Source: Mycolicibacterium peregrinum (GTDB lineage Bacteria > Actinomycetota > Actinomycetes > Mycobacteriales > Mycobacteriaceae). Taken from it: a stretch of DNA of 64,000 nucleotides. The notes beneath the pieces are model-generated. The model saw only the letters and a program-made list of their open reading frames with translations. It was not told the origin of the DNA and ran no database searches. Both the position numbers and the translations under genes were made by a program. How positions within the stretch are numbered: the stretch's first letter is position 1; each line of letters starts with the position of its first letter. The stretch is from NCBI RefSeq assembly GCF_001665785.1, contig NZ_LZSO01000048.1:62001-126000 (forward strand), written 5' to 3'. Below are positions 41,208 to 50,031 of the stretch, piece after piece.

Positions 41208-41900
41208 GTGGCTTCGGGATGGTTGGCACAGATCCGGTGTGTGGTGTTCGACGTCGGCGAGACGTTGGTCGACGAAACTCGCATGTGGACTGCGCTGGCC
41301 CAGCGATTGGGATTGACGCCGTTCACTTTGTGCGCCGTGGTGGGGGCGTTGATCGCCACCGACAGGGATCACCACGATCTATGGGATGTGATCGGTGTCG
41401 ACCCGCCGGCAGCGGGTCTCGATCCGGGTGAGTGTGATCTGTACGCCGACGCTCTGGAATGTGTGGCCACTGCGCGTCGGGTCGGCTTGACCGTCGGTAT
41501 CGCCGGCAACCAGCCAGCAGAGATCGAACAGGTGCTCGCCGCCGCCGGCCTCGAGGCTGACTTCGTTACCTCGTCGGCCGAGTGGGGCGTGGCCAAGCCA
41601 GATCCCGCGTTCTTCCTCCGCCTGATCAGGCAAGCGTGCGTCCCCGCCGAGTCCATCTTGTATGTGGGCGATCGCCTCGATAACGACGTGCTGCCCGCCC
41701 GCGCCGCCGGGATGCGGACAGTGTTCGTTCGGCGCGGTCCATGGGGTTATCTCCACGCTCTCAAAGACGAAGCCTCACTTGCTGATCTGCGCGTGGACTC
41801 GTTGCAGGAGCTGACCGCATTGTTGGCATCACGCGGTGCCGCGGTCGATCACGAACTGGCGGATACCGGCATTGACCTCGTCAGGAAGCTCGATCGGTAG
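41208..41900 (+). CDS. HAD-superfamily hydrolase
   Basis: A 230-residue protein from a GTG. Motif I is VVFDVGETLVD (nucleophile Asp), motif II lies in VGIAGNQ where the usual Thr/Ser is followed by Asn, and motif IV is YVGDRLDNDV; KPDP gives motif III Lys. It is probably a small-molecule phosphatase. Its last 72 bases overlap the 3' end of the convergent alpha/beta hydrolase; residues beyond ~207 seem extra to the fold. Confidence 0.87.
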   Translation: MASGWLAQIRCVVFDVGETLVDETRMWTALAQRLGLTPFTLCAVVGALIATDRDHHDLWDVIGVDPPAAGLDPGECDLYADALECVATARRVGLTVGIAGNQPAEIEQVLAAAGLEADFVTSSAEWGVAKPDPAFFLRLIRQACVPAESILYVGDRLDNDVLPARAAGMRTVFVRRGPWGYLHALKDEASLADLRVDSLQELTALLASRGAAVDHELADTGIDLVRKLDR

Positions 41901-42722
41901 AGCATGCGAGGCGCCGGGCCACAGCTGACACTCCCAGTCAGGCACTACCGCGTGTATCCGTTGGAGACCTTTTGACGAATCGTGAACAGTATTGCCCGCC
42001 AAGAGAACTTGCGACGGAATACTCACGGAACGCAGGACGCGAGCACTGACGAAGAGCGGAGTCGGCGTGCCCAGGGGTGGCGCGAACGCGGCGAATCCCG
42101 CGAGAAACAGCCCGGCGAGCTGGTCAACAAAGCTGCCCGGCTTGGCACCACCCGTCACCCATGCCGCTGCGCGCTGAGCACGTGCCGACCGCGGCCATGA
42201 CGTCACGATCAACAGACTCATCCAGAATTTTGCCGTGATCCGGGCCACGGTGCTGGCCGGGTCGATCAATGTCATCGTCGCCAACCGTTGGGGAAAGCGT
42301 GCAGCCGTATGCGTAGCGAGCCAACCCCCGTATGAGTGCCCGACCAGATGCACACCCTGCAGGCCGAGGCCGCCGAGAACATCGGCAATGCAGCGCGCGC
42401 AATCAGCTGGAGTGCGCATCGCTTTCGACTGCATACTCGCGCCCGGCTGGCCCGGCATGTCGATCGTGTATACAGTGAAATCGCTTGTCAGGCTCGCCAC
42501 TTGGCGCGCCCACATGGCGGAAGTAAGAAAGTAGCCGTGCAGTAGCACGATCGGCACTCCGCCGGGCGGGCCGTGCTCGTACACCCGGACCGCGCCGAAC
42601 TTCGTCGCAACATCGTGCACGGCATCCGCCGGCGGACTCGAAGCCCGCAGCCCCTCATACAAGTCCAGATAGCGCAGCCGGGCAGAGGCGCTCCTGAAAC
42701 CAGCGTCAGCACTACCCAACAC
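41829..42722 (-). CDS. alpha/beta hydrolase
   Basis: A 297-residue protein. VLLHGYFLTSAMWARQV is the oxyanion-hole strand and GHSYGGWLA the nucleophile elbow; GASHALPIELPDEV contains the catalytic His. The acid is probably in the strand before it. The GTG at 42720-42722 (VLGSADAGF) is preferred because an ATG further up would run into the pyrE promoter. The substrate is unknown. Its 3' end overlaps the HAD gene by 72 bases. Confidence 0.83.
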   Translation of the reverse strand: MLGSADAGFRSASARLRYLDLYEGLRASSPPADAVHDVATKFGAVRVYEHGPPGGVPIVLLHGYFLTSAMWARQVASLTSDFTVYTIDMPGQPGASMQSKAMRTPADCARCIADVLGGLGLQGVHLVGHSYGGWLATHTAARFPQRLATMTLIDPASTVARITAKFWMSLLIVTSWPRSARAQRAAAWVTGGAKPGSFVDQLAGLFLAGFAAFAPPLGTPTPLFVSARVLRSVSIPSQVLLAGNTVHDSSKGLQRIHAVVPDWECQLWPGASHALPIELPDEVNAGIRQFVIDRGTA

Positions 42723-42835
42723 CGCAGCCCCTCCTACCGATGGCGGCGACGCCGTTCCGTATGAGGAATCCAACCCCAGATCTCGCGTCTGTGACAACCT
42801 CACACGCCGCCCCACTCATCACATCTAGTGCCACG

Positions 42836-43384
42836 ATGAACAGCATGGACCGCCAATTGCTCGCTTCGGATGTGGACCGCGTCTGTCGCCTCCGAGGACA
42901 GTTTCAGCTTCGATCAGGCGAGATCTCTCACGAGTACTTCGACAAGTACTTGTTCGAGACAGACCCGCGATTACTACGACGCGTGTGCGAGGCCATGGTT
43001 CCGCTCATTCCCGCCGATACCAACCTGCTCGGTGGCCTGGAACTGGGCGGCGTCCCGCTGGCCACCGTTTTGAGTCAACTCACGGACATACCAACACTAT
43101 TCGTACGGAAAGCCGCCAAGACCTACGGAACCTGCAGGCTCGCCGAGGGTGCCGACACCGCCGGAAGAACGATCACTCTGATAGAGGATGTGATCACCAC
43201 CGGCGGTGCCGTCCGGGATGCAGCTCAGGCCATACGCAGCGAGCACGGCAGCGTCTCGACCGTAATCTGCGCGATCAACCGAAGTGCTGATCCCACCACC
43301 GTCCTACGAGACGTCGGACTGACCGTTCGTGCTGTCCTGACCAAGGACGACCTCGACGCCGTCCGACCAAGCACAGCCGATTAA
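42836..43384 (+). CDS. orotate phosphoribosyltransferase-like (PyrE), probably a second copy
   Basis: A 182-residue protein. LRSGEISHEYFDKYLFETDP, LGGLELGGVPLATVL, VRKAAKTYGTCRLAEG and the PRPP motif LIEDVITTGGA give a full OPRTase pattern. It would convert orotate and PRPP to OMP. No other pyrimidine genes are near, and actinobacteria normally have pyrE elsewhere, so this may be a paralogue with another substrate. The ATG at 42845 is an alternative start. Confidence 0.85.
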   Translation: MNSMDRQLLASDVDRVCRLRGQFQLRSGEISHEYFDKYLFETDPRLLRRVCEAMVPLIPADTNLLGGLELGGVPLATVLSQLTDIPTLFVRKAAKTYGTCRLAEGADTAGRTITLIEDVITTGGAVRDAAQAIRSEHGSVSTVICAINRSADPTTVLRDVGLTVRAVLTKDDLDAVRPSTAD

Positions 43385-43413
43385 CTCGACGTCAACTCCG
43401 AGCCTTTGGCTTC

Positions 43414-43938
43414 TCAGCCCGGCCGGCCAGTCTCCTCTGGCGGGAGCGCGGCGGCGAAGAAGTCGTGGCACGCCTCGACCGCGGGCGTCAGCTCGGGAAT
43501 GCTGCCGGCGCTGACGTCGCCACGCATCCTCGAAGTGTCGATGAGGGGATCGCGTGCGCTGCCCGGGTCGGGGAAGTCCGGCACACCATGGTCGCGCACG
43601 CACTGCGCGAATTCGAGCGCCGCGGCTTGCTGCGCCGGCGTGCGCTGGGCGTCCGACCAACCCCGAGGCTGGAGATTCGCACACGCACCGACCGCGTTCT
43701 GCCACGTGGCCTTCGACACGGAGACACCGCCGTAGGAGATATGACCTTCGGCGTCGGGATTTGGGAAGTCCGCGACACCGTTGGCCCGCATGCACTCGGA
43801 GTACTTCGTCGCCTGTTGCTGACCCGCCGGGTCGGCGACAGCCTGCGAGGCGAAGGCCACACCTCCCGCGCCGATCAATGCGGCGACGGCGAGAGTGACG
43901 AAGGGGCGTCGGTTGTGTGCTGAGTTGTCGTTTGTCAT
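43414..43938 (-). CDS. secreted protein with two ECMRxNGVxDFP-type repeats
   Basis: A 174-residue precursor with a signal peptide (LAVAALIGAGGVAFASQAVA). The mature part has two related units, YSECMRANGVADFPNPD and FAQCVRDHGVPDFPDPG, each followed by a further Cys. The family is common in actinobacteria beside two-component and export genes, with no proven role. It is divergent from the response regulator gene and likely controlled by it. Confidence 0.83.
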   Translation of the reverse strand: MTNDNSAHNRRPFVTLAVAALIGAGGVAFASQAVADPAGQQQATKYSECMRANGVADFPNPDAEGHISYGGVSVSKATWQNAVGACANLQPRGWSDAQRTPAQQAAALEFAQCVRDHGVPDFPDPGSARDPLIDTSRMRGDVSAGSIPELTPAVEACHDFFAAALPPEETGRPG

Positions 43939-44026
43939 GGCCGCCAGTCAAGGCCCGACGGTGTTGTCGGTGCGTATGCGATTTTCGATATGCCGACGAT
44001 ATGAGCGAGCTCGTAGCGTGGAGAGC

Positions 44027-44722
44027 ATGCGTGTGTTGGTCGTCGAAGACGAGCCCTACATGGCGACGGCCATCCGCGACGGTCTGCGCCTGGAGGCGAT
44101 CGCCGCCGATATCGCCGGTGACGGCGACACCGCGCTGGAGTTGTTGAGTATGAACACCTACGACATCGCCGTGCTCGACCGCGACATCCCCGGCCCCTCG
44201 GGCGACGAGGTCGCTGAACGTATCGTCGCTTCGGGCAGCGGGACGCCGATCCTGATGTTGACCGCTGCAGACCGGCTCGATGACTTGGCTTCGGGATTCG
44301 AACTCGGTGCCGACGACTATCTGACCAAGCCGTTCGAACTGCGAGAGCTCGTGCTGCGCCTGCGAGCACTCGACCGCAGGCGCGCCCAGAGCAGGCCGCC
44401 GGTGTGGGAGATCGCGGGCCTGCGGCTGGATCCGTTCCGGCGCGAGGTGTACCGCGACGGCCGATATGTCGGCCTTACCAGGAAACAGTTCGCGGTGCTC
44501 GAGGTTCTCGTCGCAGCCGAAGGCGGTGTCGTCAGCGCCGAAGAGCTCCTGGAGCGGGCGTGGGATGAGAACGCCGACCCGTTCACCAATGCCGTGCGCA
44601 TCACGGTGTCGGCGCTGCGCAAACGCCTCGGCGAACCCCGGATCATCGCGACCGTGCCCGGCGTCGGCTACCGCATCGAGAACGCAGCGGGCTCCGGGCA
44701 GGGGGAACGAAACGATGGATAG
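44027..44722 (+). CDS. OmpR/PhoB-type response regulator
   Basis: A 231-residue protein. The receiver domain has VVEDEP at the start, phospho-acceptor Asp in IAVLDRDIPG (about residue 51) and Lys in LTKPFE. The C-terminal winged helix (LTRKQFAVLEVLVAAEGGVV, NAVRITVSALRKRLG) binds DNA. GGAGAG precedes the ATG. It overlaps the histidine kinase start by 8 bases. Confidence 0.93.
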   Translation: MRVLVVEDEPYMATAIRDGLRLEAIAADIAGDGDTALELLSMNTYDIAVLDRDIPGPSGDEVAERIVASGSGTPILMLTAADRLDDLASGFELGADDYLTKPFELRELVLRLRALDRRRAQSRPPVWEIAGLRLDPFRREVYRDGRYVGLTRKQFAVLEVLVAAEGGVVSAEELLERAWDENADPFTNAVRITVSALRKRLGEPRIIATVPGVGYRIENAAGSGQGERNDG

Positions 44723-45860
44723 AACACCGGGATTGAGCCTTCGACTCAAGCTCACCCTCAGCTACGCCGGGTTCCTGACGGTCGCAGGCGCTCTGCTGCT
44801 CACCGCCGTGTGGGTGTTCCTGCTGCGGTACGTGCCAGACCGGATGATGATCATCCCGGGCAGCACTGACATCGAATTCCCCAACGATGTATTTCCCATC
44901 CGGTCCAGGCTCCTGCACGTTTTCGCTCCCAGAGCCGCCGTCGTGATGGCGTTCCTGCTGGTATTCGGTCTGGTCGGCGGGTGGCTGCTGGCCGGCCGAA
45001 TGCTCGCACCCCTGACACGCATCACAGCCGCCACCCGCATGGCCTCGAAAGGCTCCCTGTCACACCGAATTCGGCTGTCGGGGAGACGAGATGAGCTTCG
45101 CGAACTCGCCGACGCCTTCGACACCATGCTCGAGCGGCTCGAAGCACACGTCGCCGAACAGCAGAGATTCGCCGCCAACGCCTCCCATGAACTGCGCACC
45201 CCGTTGGCGATCACCCAGACCCTGCTCGATGTGGCCCGCCAGGATCCCAACACCGACACCGGTGAGCTGGTCGAACGCCTGTGCACCGTCAACACCCGGG
45301 CGATCGACCTCACCGAAGCGCTGCTCCTACTCAGCCGTGCTGATCAACGGTCCTTCACCCAAGAACACATCGACCTGTCGCTCATCGCCGAGGAAGCCAC
45401 CGAAACGCTACTGCCCCTGGCGGAAAGACACGGCATCATCCTCGAGACATCCGGCGACGTGGCGCCCACCACGGGCTCGTCCGCGCTCCTGCTCCAGATG
45501 GCCACCAACCTGGTGCACAACGCGATCGTGCACAATCAGCCCGCTCATGGAACCGTGTGGGTCACCACGAGGGTTAACCCGACCTCCGTGATGCTCTCTG
45601 TCGAGAACACTGGCGACAAGCTCACTGCACCAATGGTTTCCACGCTAGTCGAGCCGTTTCAACGCGGCAGTGAACGCGTGCGTACCCACCACGACGGTGT
45701 CGGGCTCGGTCTGGCGATCGTCAACAGCATCACCCGCGCCCACGATGGAACCCTCACGCTCACTCCGCGCCCCGGTGGCGGGCTGCGGGTCGTGGTGCAG
45801 CTGCCCCGGATGGCACAACAGGCGAGACGGACCGTCGGTGGTGATCAGCAAGATGCATGA
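44715..45860 (+). CDS. sensor histidine kinase
   Basis: A 381-residue protein with two membrane helices (about residues 15-35 and 75-98), a short outside loop, a HAMP domain (AGRMLAPLTRITAATRMAS), the H-box NASHELRTPLA and an ATPase domain with NLVHNAIVHN and GVGLGLAIV. It would phosphorylate the coupled response regulator. The outside loop (~40 residues) is too short for a ligand domain, so the signal may be membrane stress. Confidence 0.93.
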   Translation: MDRTPGLSLRLKLTLSYAGFLTVAGALLLTAVWVFLLRYVPDRMMIIPGSTDIEFPNDVFPIRSRLLHVFAPRAAVVMAFLLVFGLVGGWLLAGRMLAPLTRITAATRMASKGSLSHRIRLSGRRDELRELADAFDTMLERLEAHVAEQQRFAANASHELRTPLAITQTLLDVARQDPNTDTGELVERLCTVNTRAIDLTEALLLLSRADQRSFTQEHIDLSLIAEEATETLLPLAERHGIILETSGDVAPTTGSSALLLQMATNLVHNAIVHNQPAHGTVWVTTRVNPTSVMLSVENTGDKLTAPMVSTLVEPFQRGSERVRTHHDGVGLGLAIVNSITRAHDGTLTLTPRPGGGLRVVVQLPRMAQQARRTVGGDQQDA

Positions 45861-45933
45861 AACGCACTGACTCCACTTGCATTTCGCATTGGCGCCGAGA
45901 TTGGTACATGCGCTCGGAGTATTCAGTACCGCG

Positions 45934-47385
45934 TCATGGGGTTCTCCGCGGCACGGGTGCCTGCCATGCGCCGTCGAGCGCGGCCTCCTTCGGCCAGTAG
46001 AGCCGCTGGGTCAACCGGAACGGGCCGTCGGGTGCAGGCAGCCAGTTCGACTCCCGTTCCGGTCCCGGGGTCTCTCGCTGCACGTAAATGGTGTAGCCAC
46101 CGTCAGTGTCCTGCTTCAGCGTGGGCAACATCGGCGAGTTAATCAAGTAGCGATCAATGGGGTTCGCGACCAGGAGGCTCTGTGGCATCCCGTACATGGT
46201 GAGCGACCAGAACGCGTTCACCGGCGGCAGCTGTCCGGGCGCATAGCGATAGGTGTACTTGTTCGCGCCATCAAGTAGTGCGCCCGCGGCATCCTTCGCG
46301 GCGGTGGGGTACATGGCCTCGGCCTTATCATTGCCGTAGATGCCATTGATCGCACCGGCCATGCGGTACAGATAGTTGGAGCCGAGCGTCTGCCGGTTGC
46401 CGAACAGCTCACTGGGCGAGAGCTGTCCACCGTCCACCTTCGTCTGGACCTGATCATATTCCTTCCAGGCATCGGCGATCGCCGCCTGGAAAGCGTCCTG
46501 CTTATCCTTACCCAACGACGCGACGTCCAACTTTTTGTCTGTGCCGATGCCGATCGAAGCGAACTTCGCGCGCAACTCCTTCTCTGTCTCGAGGACCGGC
46601 GCGAACTGCAGGATGAAGTCGAGAGTCTCGAAGAACTTCGAGGACTTCCGCTGTTCCTCGGCGCTCTGCGGAAGCACGAAGTCGACCGCCGGTGCGGCGG
46701 CCGGCGCCGGTTTGCCCTCGAACGTCGAGAGCGGTTCCGCCTTGTACTGGGCCTGGATCGCCTTCACATTATCGAGGTCCTCCGCACCGAACAGCTGGGT
46801 CCGGTACCCCACGAACGCGAATTCGGTATCCGCTCGGATTACTTTGTCGACGCCGGCGGGCTTCTCGCCCTTCCACTTCGGTCCCGCGAGCAAGTACTTT
46901 CCGGCCTTGTTGCCGGTGGTCCGGCTACCCACGTAGTCGAAGTTGTACGTGTATTGATCGATGAATTGAAGTGAGTAGTAACGGTTTTCGTCGATCGTTG
47001 GAACGCTCAGCACGAAGGGCTCCGCGCGCAGGTCCGCCCCGAAGAAGCTGTACGGCGTGTCCGAGTTGGGGGTCTGAATGGTGGTGTCGGCCGGGGTGAA
47101 CACCTTCGCAACGGAGTGCAGAGTGTTCCACGGCGCCATGTACTGCGGGTTCTGCTTGTCCTGGAAGTAGGCGTACTGGATCCGATAGTTGTCGACCAGC
47201 GGGTATCCGTAAATGTAAGCCTGTTTGGCAATCTCGCGGATCTGGTCGGCGGTCAGCTCACCGGTGGGTGCGTTCGAAGCCTCGTCCGCATCCCTGCCGC
47301 CGCCACAGGCGACAGCGGTCAACGCGACCGCCGCCACGGCGACCACGCCCCACCACCGCCGGCGCCGTACCTGGTTGCTGTCCAT
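45934..47385 (-). CDS. DUF1254/DUF1214 lipoprotein
   Basis: A 483-residue precursor with a lipobox (ALTAVACG, Cys near residue 27). The DUF1254 part (YIYGYPLVDNYR, TIQTPNSDTPYSFFGADLR) is followed by DUF1214 (WSLTMYGMPQSLLVANPIDR, YIVYVQRETPG-like segment and WLPAPDGPF). AAAGGGGA precedes the ATG. The function is unknown; paralogues are frequent in mycobacteria. It is divergent from the AraC gene. Confidence 0.87.
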   Translation of the reverse strand: MDSNQVRRRRWWGVVAVAAVALTAVACGGGRDADEASNAPTGELTADQIREIAKQAYIYGYPLVDNYRIQYAYFQDKQNPQYMAPWNTLHSVAKVFTPADTTIQTPNSDTPYSFFGADLRAEPFVLSVPTIDENRYYSLQFIDQYTYNFDYVGSRTTGNKAGKYLLAGPKWKGEKPAGVDKVIRADTEFAFVGYRTQLFGAEDLDNVKAIQAQYKAEPLSTFEGKPAPAAAPAVDFVLPQSAEEQRKSSKFFETLDFILQFAPVLETEKELRAKFASIGIGTDKKLDVASLGKDKQDAFQAAIADAWKEYDQVQTKVDGGQLSPSELFGNRQTLGSNYLYRMAGAINGIYGNDKAEAMYPTAAKDAAGALLDGANKYTYRYAPGQLPPVNAFWSLTMYGMPQSLLVANPIDRYLINSPMLPTLKQDTDGGYTIYVQRETPGPERESNWLPAPDGPFRLTQRLYWPKEAALDGAWQAPVPRRTP

Positions 47386-47483
47386 GGTCGTCCCCTTTGC
47401 TGTCACCCGAACCCCGCTCATCGTTGCCTGAGCCAACACCTGTTGTCTTGACTTTCCTGGACATCTTCTTGATCGTCGTGGAC

Positions 47484-48485
47484 ATGCAGTTGATCCAGGG
47501 GTCGTGTCTGCTGGGATTCACCGGACTCGTCGCCGCTCATGGAGGCGACGCTGCGGCGTTGCTGGAACTCGCCGGCATCGATCCCGCCGATGCCGGTCAG
47601 CGTGACCGGTACATTTCGTTGCGCAACGGCATCGCTGCAGTCGAAAGCGCAGCCGTGGTGCTGGGGGTGGACGACTTCGGGCGCCAGCTCGCGCTGCGGC
47701 AGAGCATCGACATCCTCGGCCCGGTCGGTGTTGCGGCCCGGACCTCCGCCACCGTGACCGAAGCATTCACGATCCTCGACACCTACATGAGCGCCTACAG
47801 TCCCGGCATCACCGCCCGCGTCACGTCGCACACCGACAAGGCGCTGCGCCCGTTCGAATTCGACTTCCTGCTGAACCCCACTCCGCCACAGGCACAAGCC
47901 ATCGAACTGGCCCTCGGCGTCACCCTCCGCGTGCTGCACCTGTTCCTGGGCACCACCTACCGGCCAGTGTCCGTGCACCTGCCCCACCCCGCGCTGGGCA
48001 CCAAATCCGATTACCGCCGCTACTTCGGATGCCCACCGCATTACAACGAACCGTTCGCCGGGTTCACCCTGCGCGCTACCGATTTACAGCGCCCGCTCAA
48101 CCACGATCCACTCGCTCATCAGCTCGCGTTGCACTATTTGTCGAGTACCCGCACCGAGCACGTGATCGGATTCGCCGACACCGTCCGCAGGATCATCCGC
48201 CAACTCCTGCCCACCGGAGAGCTGACCGCCGAACTCGTCGCCCGCCAGTTCGGCATTCACTCCAAGACACTGCAACGCCGTCTTGCCGCCGAAGGAACCA
48301 CCTTCGTCGCGGCGGTCGATCAAGCCCGCCGCGAACTCGCCCAGCGCTTGTTGCTCGACACCGACCTGCCGCTCGTACAGCTGTGTCGCCAACTCGGTTA
48401 CGCCGAGCAGAGTGTGCTGACACGAGCGTCCAAGCGCTGGTTCGGCATGACGCCCACCGACTTTCGCAACACCGGCCGCAACTGA
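47484..48485 (+). CDS. AraC-family transcriptional regulator
   Basis: A 333-residue protein. The N-terminal ~190 residues are an 'arabinose-binding arm'-type sensor (GSCLLGFTGLVAAHGGDAAA; FDFLLNPTPP). The C-terminal AraC DNA-binding domain has ELVARQFGIHSKTLQRRLA and LCRQLGYAEQSVLTRASKRW. The divergent DUF1254 lipoprotein is the likely target. The ATG at 47484 is preferred; a GTG two codons earlier is possible. Confidence 0.88.
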   Translation: MQLIQGSCLLGFTGLVAAHGGDAAALLELAGIDPADAGQRDRYISLRNGIAAVESAAVVLGVDDFGRQLALRQSIDILGPVGVAARTSATVTEAFTILDTYMSAYSPGITARVTSHTDKALRPFEFDFLLNPTPPQAQAIELALGVTLRVLHLFLGTTYRPVSVHLPHPALGTKSDYRRYFGCPPHYNEPFAGFTLRATDLQRPLNHDPLAHQLALHYLSSTRTEHVIGFADTVRRIIRQLLPTGELTAELVARQFGIHSKTLQRRLAAEGTTFVAAVDQARRELAQRLLLDTDLPLVQLCRQLGYAEQSVLTRASKRWFGMTPTDFRNTGRN

Positions 48486-48492
48486 ACCGTCG

Positions 48493-49335
48493 TCAACTCT
48501 GGTGAACGATCACGCCGCGGATGTTCTTGCCGTCGCGCAGGTCTTGGTAGCCCTGGTTCGCTTCCTCGAGTGTGTACGTGCGGGTCACCAACTTGTCCAG
48601 TTTCAACTGGCCGGCGTCATAGAGCCGCAGCAGCCGCACGATGTCGTACTGCGGGTTGCAGGAGCCGAACAGCGACCCTCTGATGGTCTTCTCGTTCAAC
48701 GTCAGATCGGCTCCGGAGAAATGCACGGTGAGCTTGGCAGGGTCGGCCAGGCCGGTGATGACGACGGTGCCGCCCTTGCCGATCACCGCCGTCGCCGCCG
48801 AGACGACTGCTTCATCCACCGTGCCCACCAGGATCAGCGCCGCATCGGCGAAGGCGTGCGTGGCACCGAATTTCAGAGCGGTCTCGCGCTTGAACGCCAC
48901 CGGATCCACCACCACGACGTACTTGCGGCCGGCGCGGAGCGCACCCTGGACAGGGTTGATACCGAGACCACCGGCGCCGTAGATCACCGCGGTGTCACCG
49001 ACCCGCAGGTTGCCCGCGTTCACTGCGGTGCCCCAGCCCGACGGCACCCCGCAGCCCACCAGCACGGCGGTCTCCAGGGGCAGCCAGTCATCGACCTTGA
49101 CAACCGAGTGCTGCGATATCGTGGCCCGCTCGGAGAACGTGCCAAGCATGCAGACGGCACCGAAATCGACTCCGTCGGAATGAAGCCGGAAGCTGCCATC
49201 TGGCATGCAGCCGTCCAGGATCGTCGCACCCGTATCGCACAGGCTCTGCCTGCCGGTGGCGCAGTAACGGCAGGTGCCGCAGCTCGGAATGAAGCTGCAC
49301 ACCACATGGTCACCGGGTTTGACCTTGGTCACGCC
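48493..49335 (-). pseudogene. 5'-truncated zinc-dependent alcohol dehydrogenase
   Basis: About 280 residues remain of a ~370-residue MDR alcohol dehydrogenase. Present: the structural zinc site CGTCRYC...SLC, the GVPSGWGTAVNAG helix, the NAD motif YGAGGLGIN and the C-terminal end. Missing: the first ~75 residues, which in this family hold the first catalytic-zinc Cys and the His-Glu pair. Homology stops at GVTKVKPGDH; the frame upstream (EDEQH and beyond) is unrelated. It abuts another 5'-truncated gene on the opposite strand. Confidence 0.85.
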
Positions 49336-49344
49336 ATGTTGTTC

Positions 49345-49755
49345 ATCCTCCGATCGGGGCTGCAGATCCTGGCCGATCATCCGAGGCTGTATCTGAACTC
49401 GGGCTGCTGTCCGGGCAGTGAGTGGATGCGGATGCGTGCGGAAGTACCTTCCGACCGGATGGACAAGAGTGTTCCGCCACGAGTGTGGACCTCCAAGGAC
49501 GGGCGTTACTACGACTGCCACCGCATCGAGCACATGCGTGAACCGATGGCGCTGTTGGCCTATGAGATGAACGGACAACCGCTCAGCGAAACCCATGGCG
49601 CGCCGCTCCGCCTGCGCAACGAGTTGGAACTCGGCTTCAAACAAATCAAATGGATCACCGCCATCGAGTTCGTCGCGGATTTCCATGCCGTCGGATGGGG
49701 ACAGGGCGGCTACAACGAAGACCACGAATACTATGGCTACCGCATGCCCATATGA
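49345..49755 (+). pseudogene. 5'-truncated molybdopterin-dependent oxidoreductase remnant
   Basis: The last ~90 residues (from about 49486: DGRYYDCHRIEHM, LLAYEMNGQPLSE, HGAPLRLRN, GFKQIKWITAIEFV, GGYNEDHEYYGYRM) match the C-terminal part of the sulfite oxidase-type molybdopterin domain. The cofactor-binding N-terminal ~250 residues are absent. The first ~45 codons of the open stretch are not assignable. It is head to head with the truncated alcohol dehydrogenase. Confidence 0.78.
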
Positions 49756-49815
49756 ATCGATGGCTGACAGCGGCGGATGCGACTGGCCGGCGGAGCGGTC
49801 GGGAGAGGGGCTGTT

Positions 49816-50031
49816 ATGTCTGACGCGTTCAATGTCGGTGACCACGTGACGTGGAACTCGGAAGCCGGGCACGTCTCCGGCACGGTGGCCAAGGTCCACA
49901 CGCAGGATTTCCAGTACAAGGGCCACACCCATCGGGCCTCGACCGACGATCCACAGTACGAGATCAAAAGCGACAAGACCGAACACGTCGCCGCTCACAA
50001 AGGCGGCGCCCTGCGGCTCGTCGATGAGTGA
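49816..50031 (+). CDS. HVA1/DUF2945 small stress protein
   Basis: A 71-residue protein. FNVGDHVTWNSEAGHVSGTV, then YEIKSDKTEHVAAHKGGALR, is the full DUF2945 (hypervirulence-associated HVA1, TUDOR-like) pattern. GAGAGGGG precedes the ATG. It overlaps the DUF488 gene by 8 bases and begins a run of stress-type genes. Confidence 0.87.
   Translation: MSDAFNVGDHVTWNSEAGHVSGTVAKVHTQDFQYKGHTHRASTDDPQYEIKSDKTEHVAAHKGGALRLVDE

Noticed and set aside
40790..41359. 189-codon minus-strand open frame before the HAD gene
   Set aside because: No domain, poor start context, and it overlaps the well-supported HAD gene by 150 bases.
48502..49338. Long plus-strand open frame opposite the truncated alcohol dehydrogenase
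   Set aside because: Its first 280 codons are antisense to clear dehydrogenase sequence; only the last part, after the junction, has its own homology.
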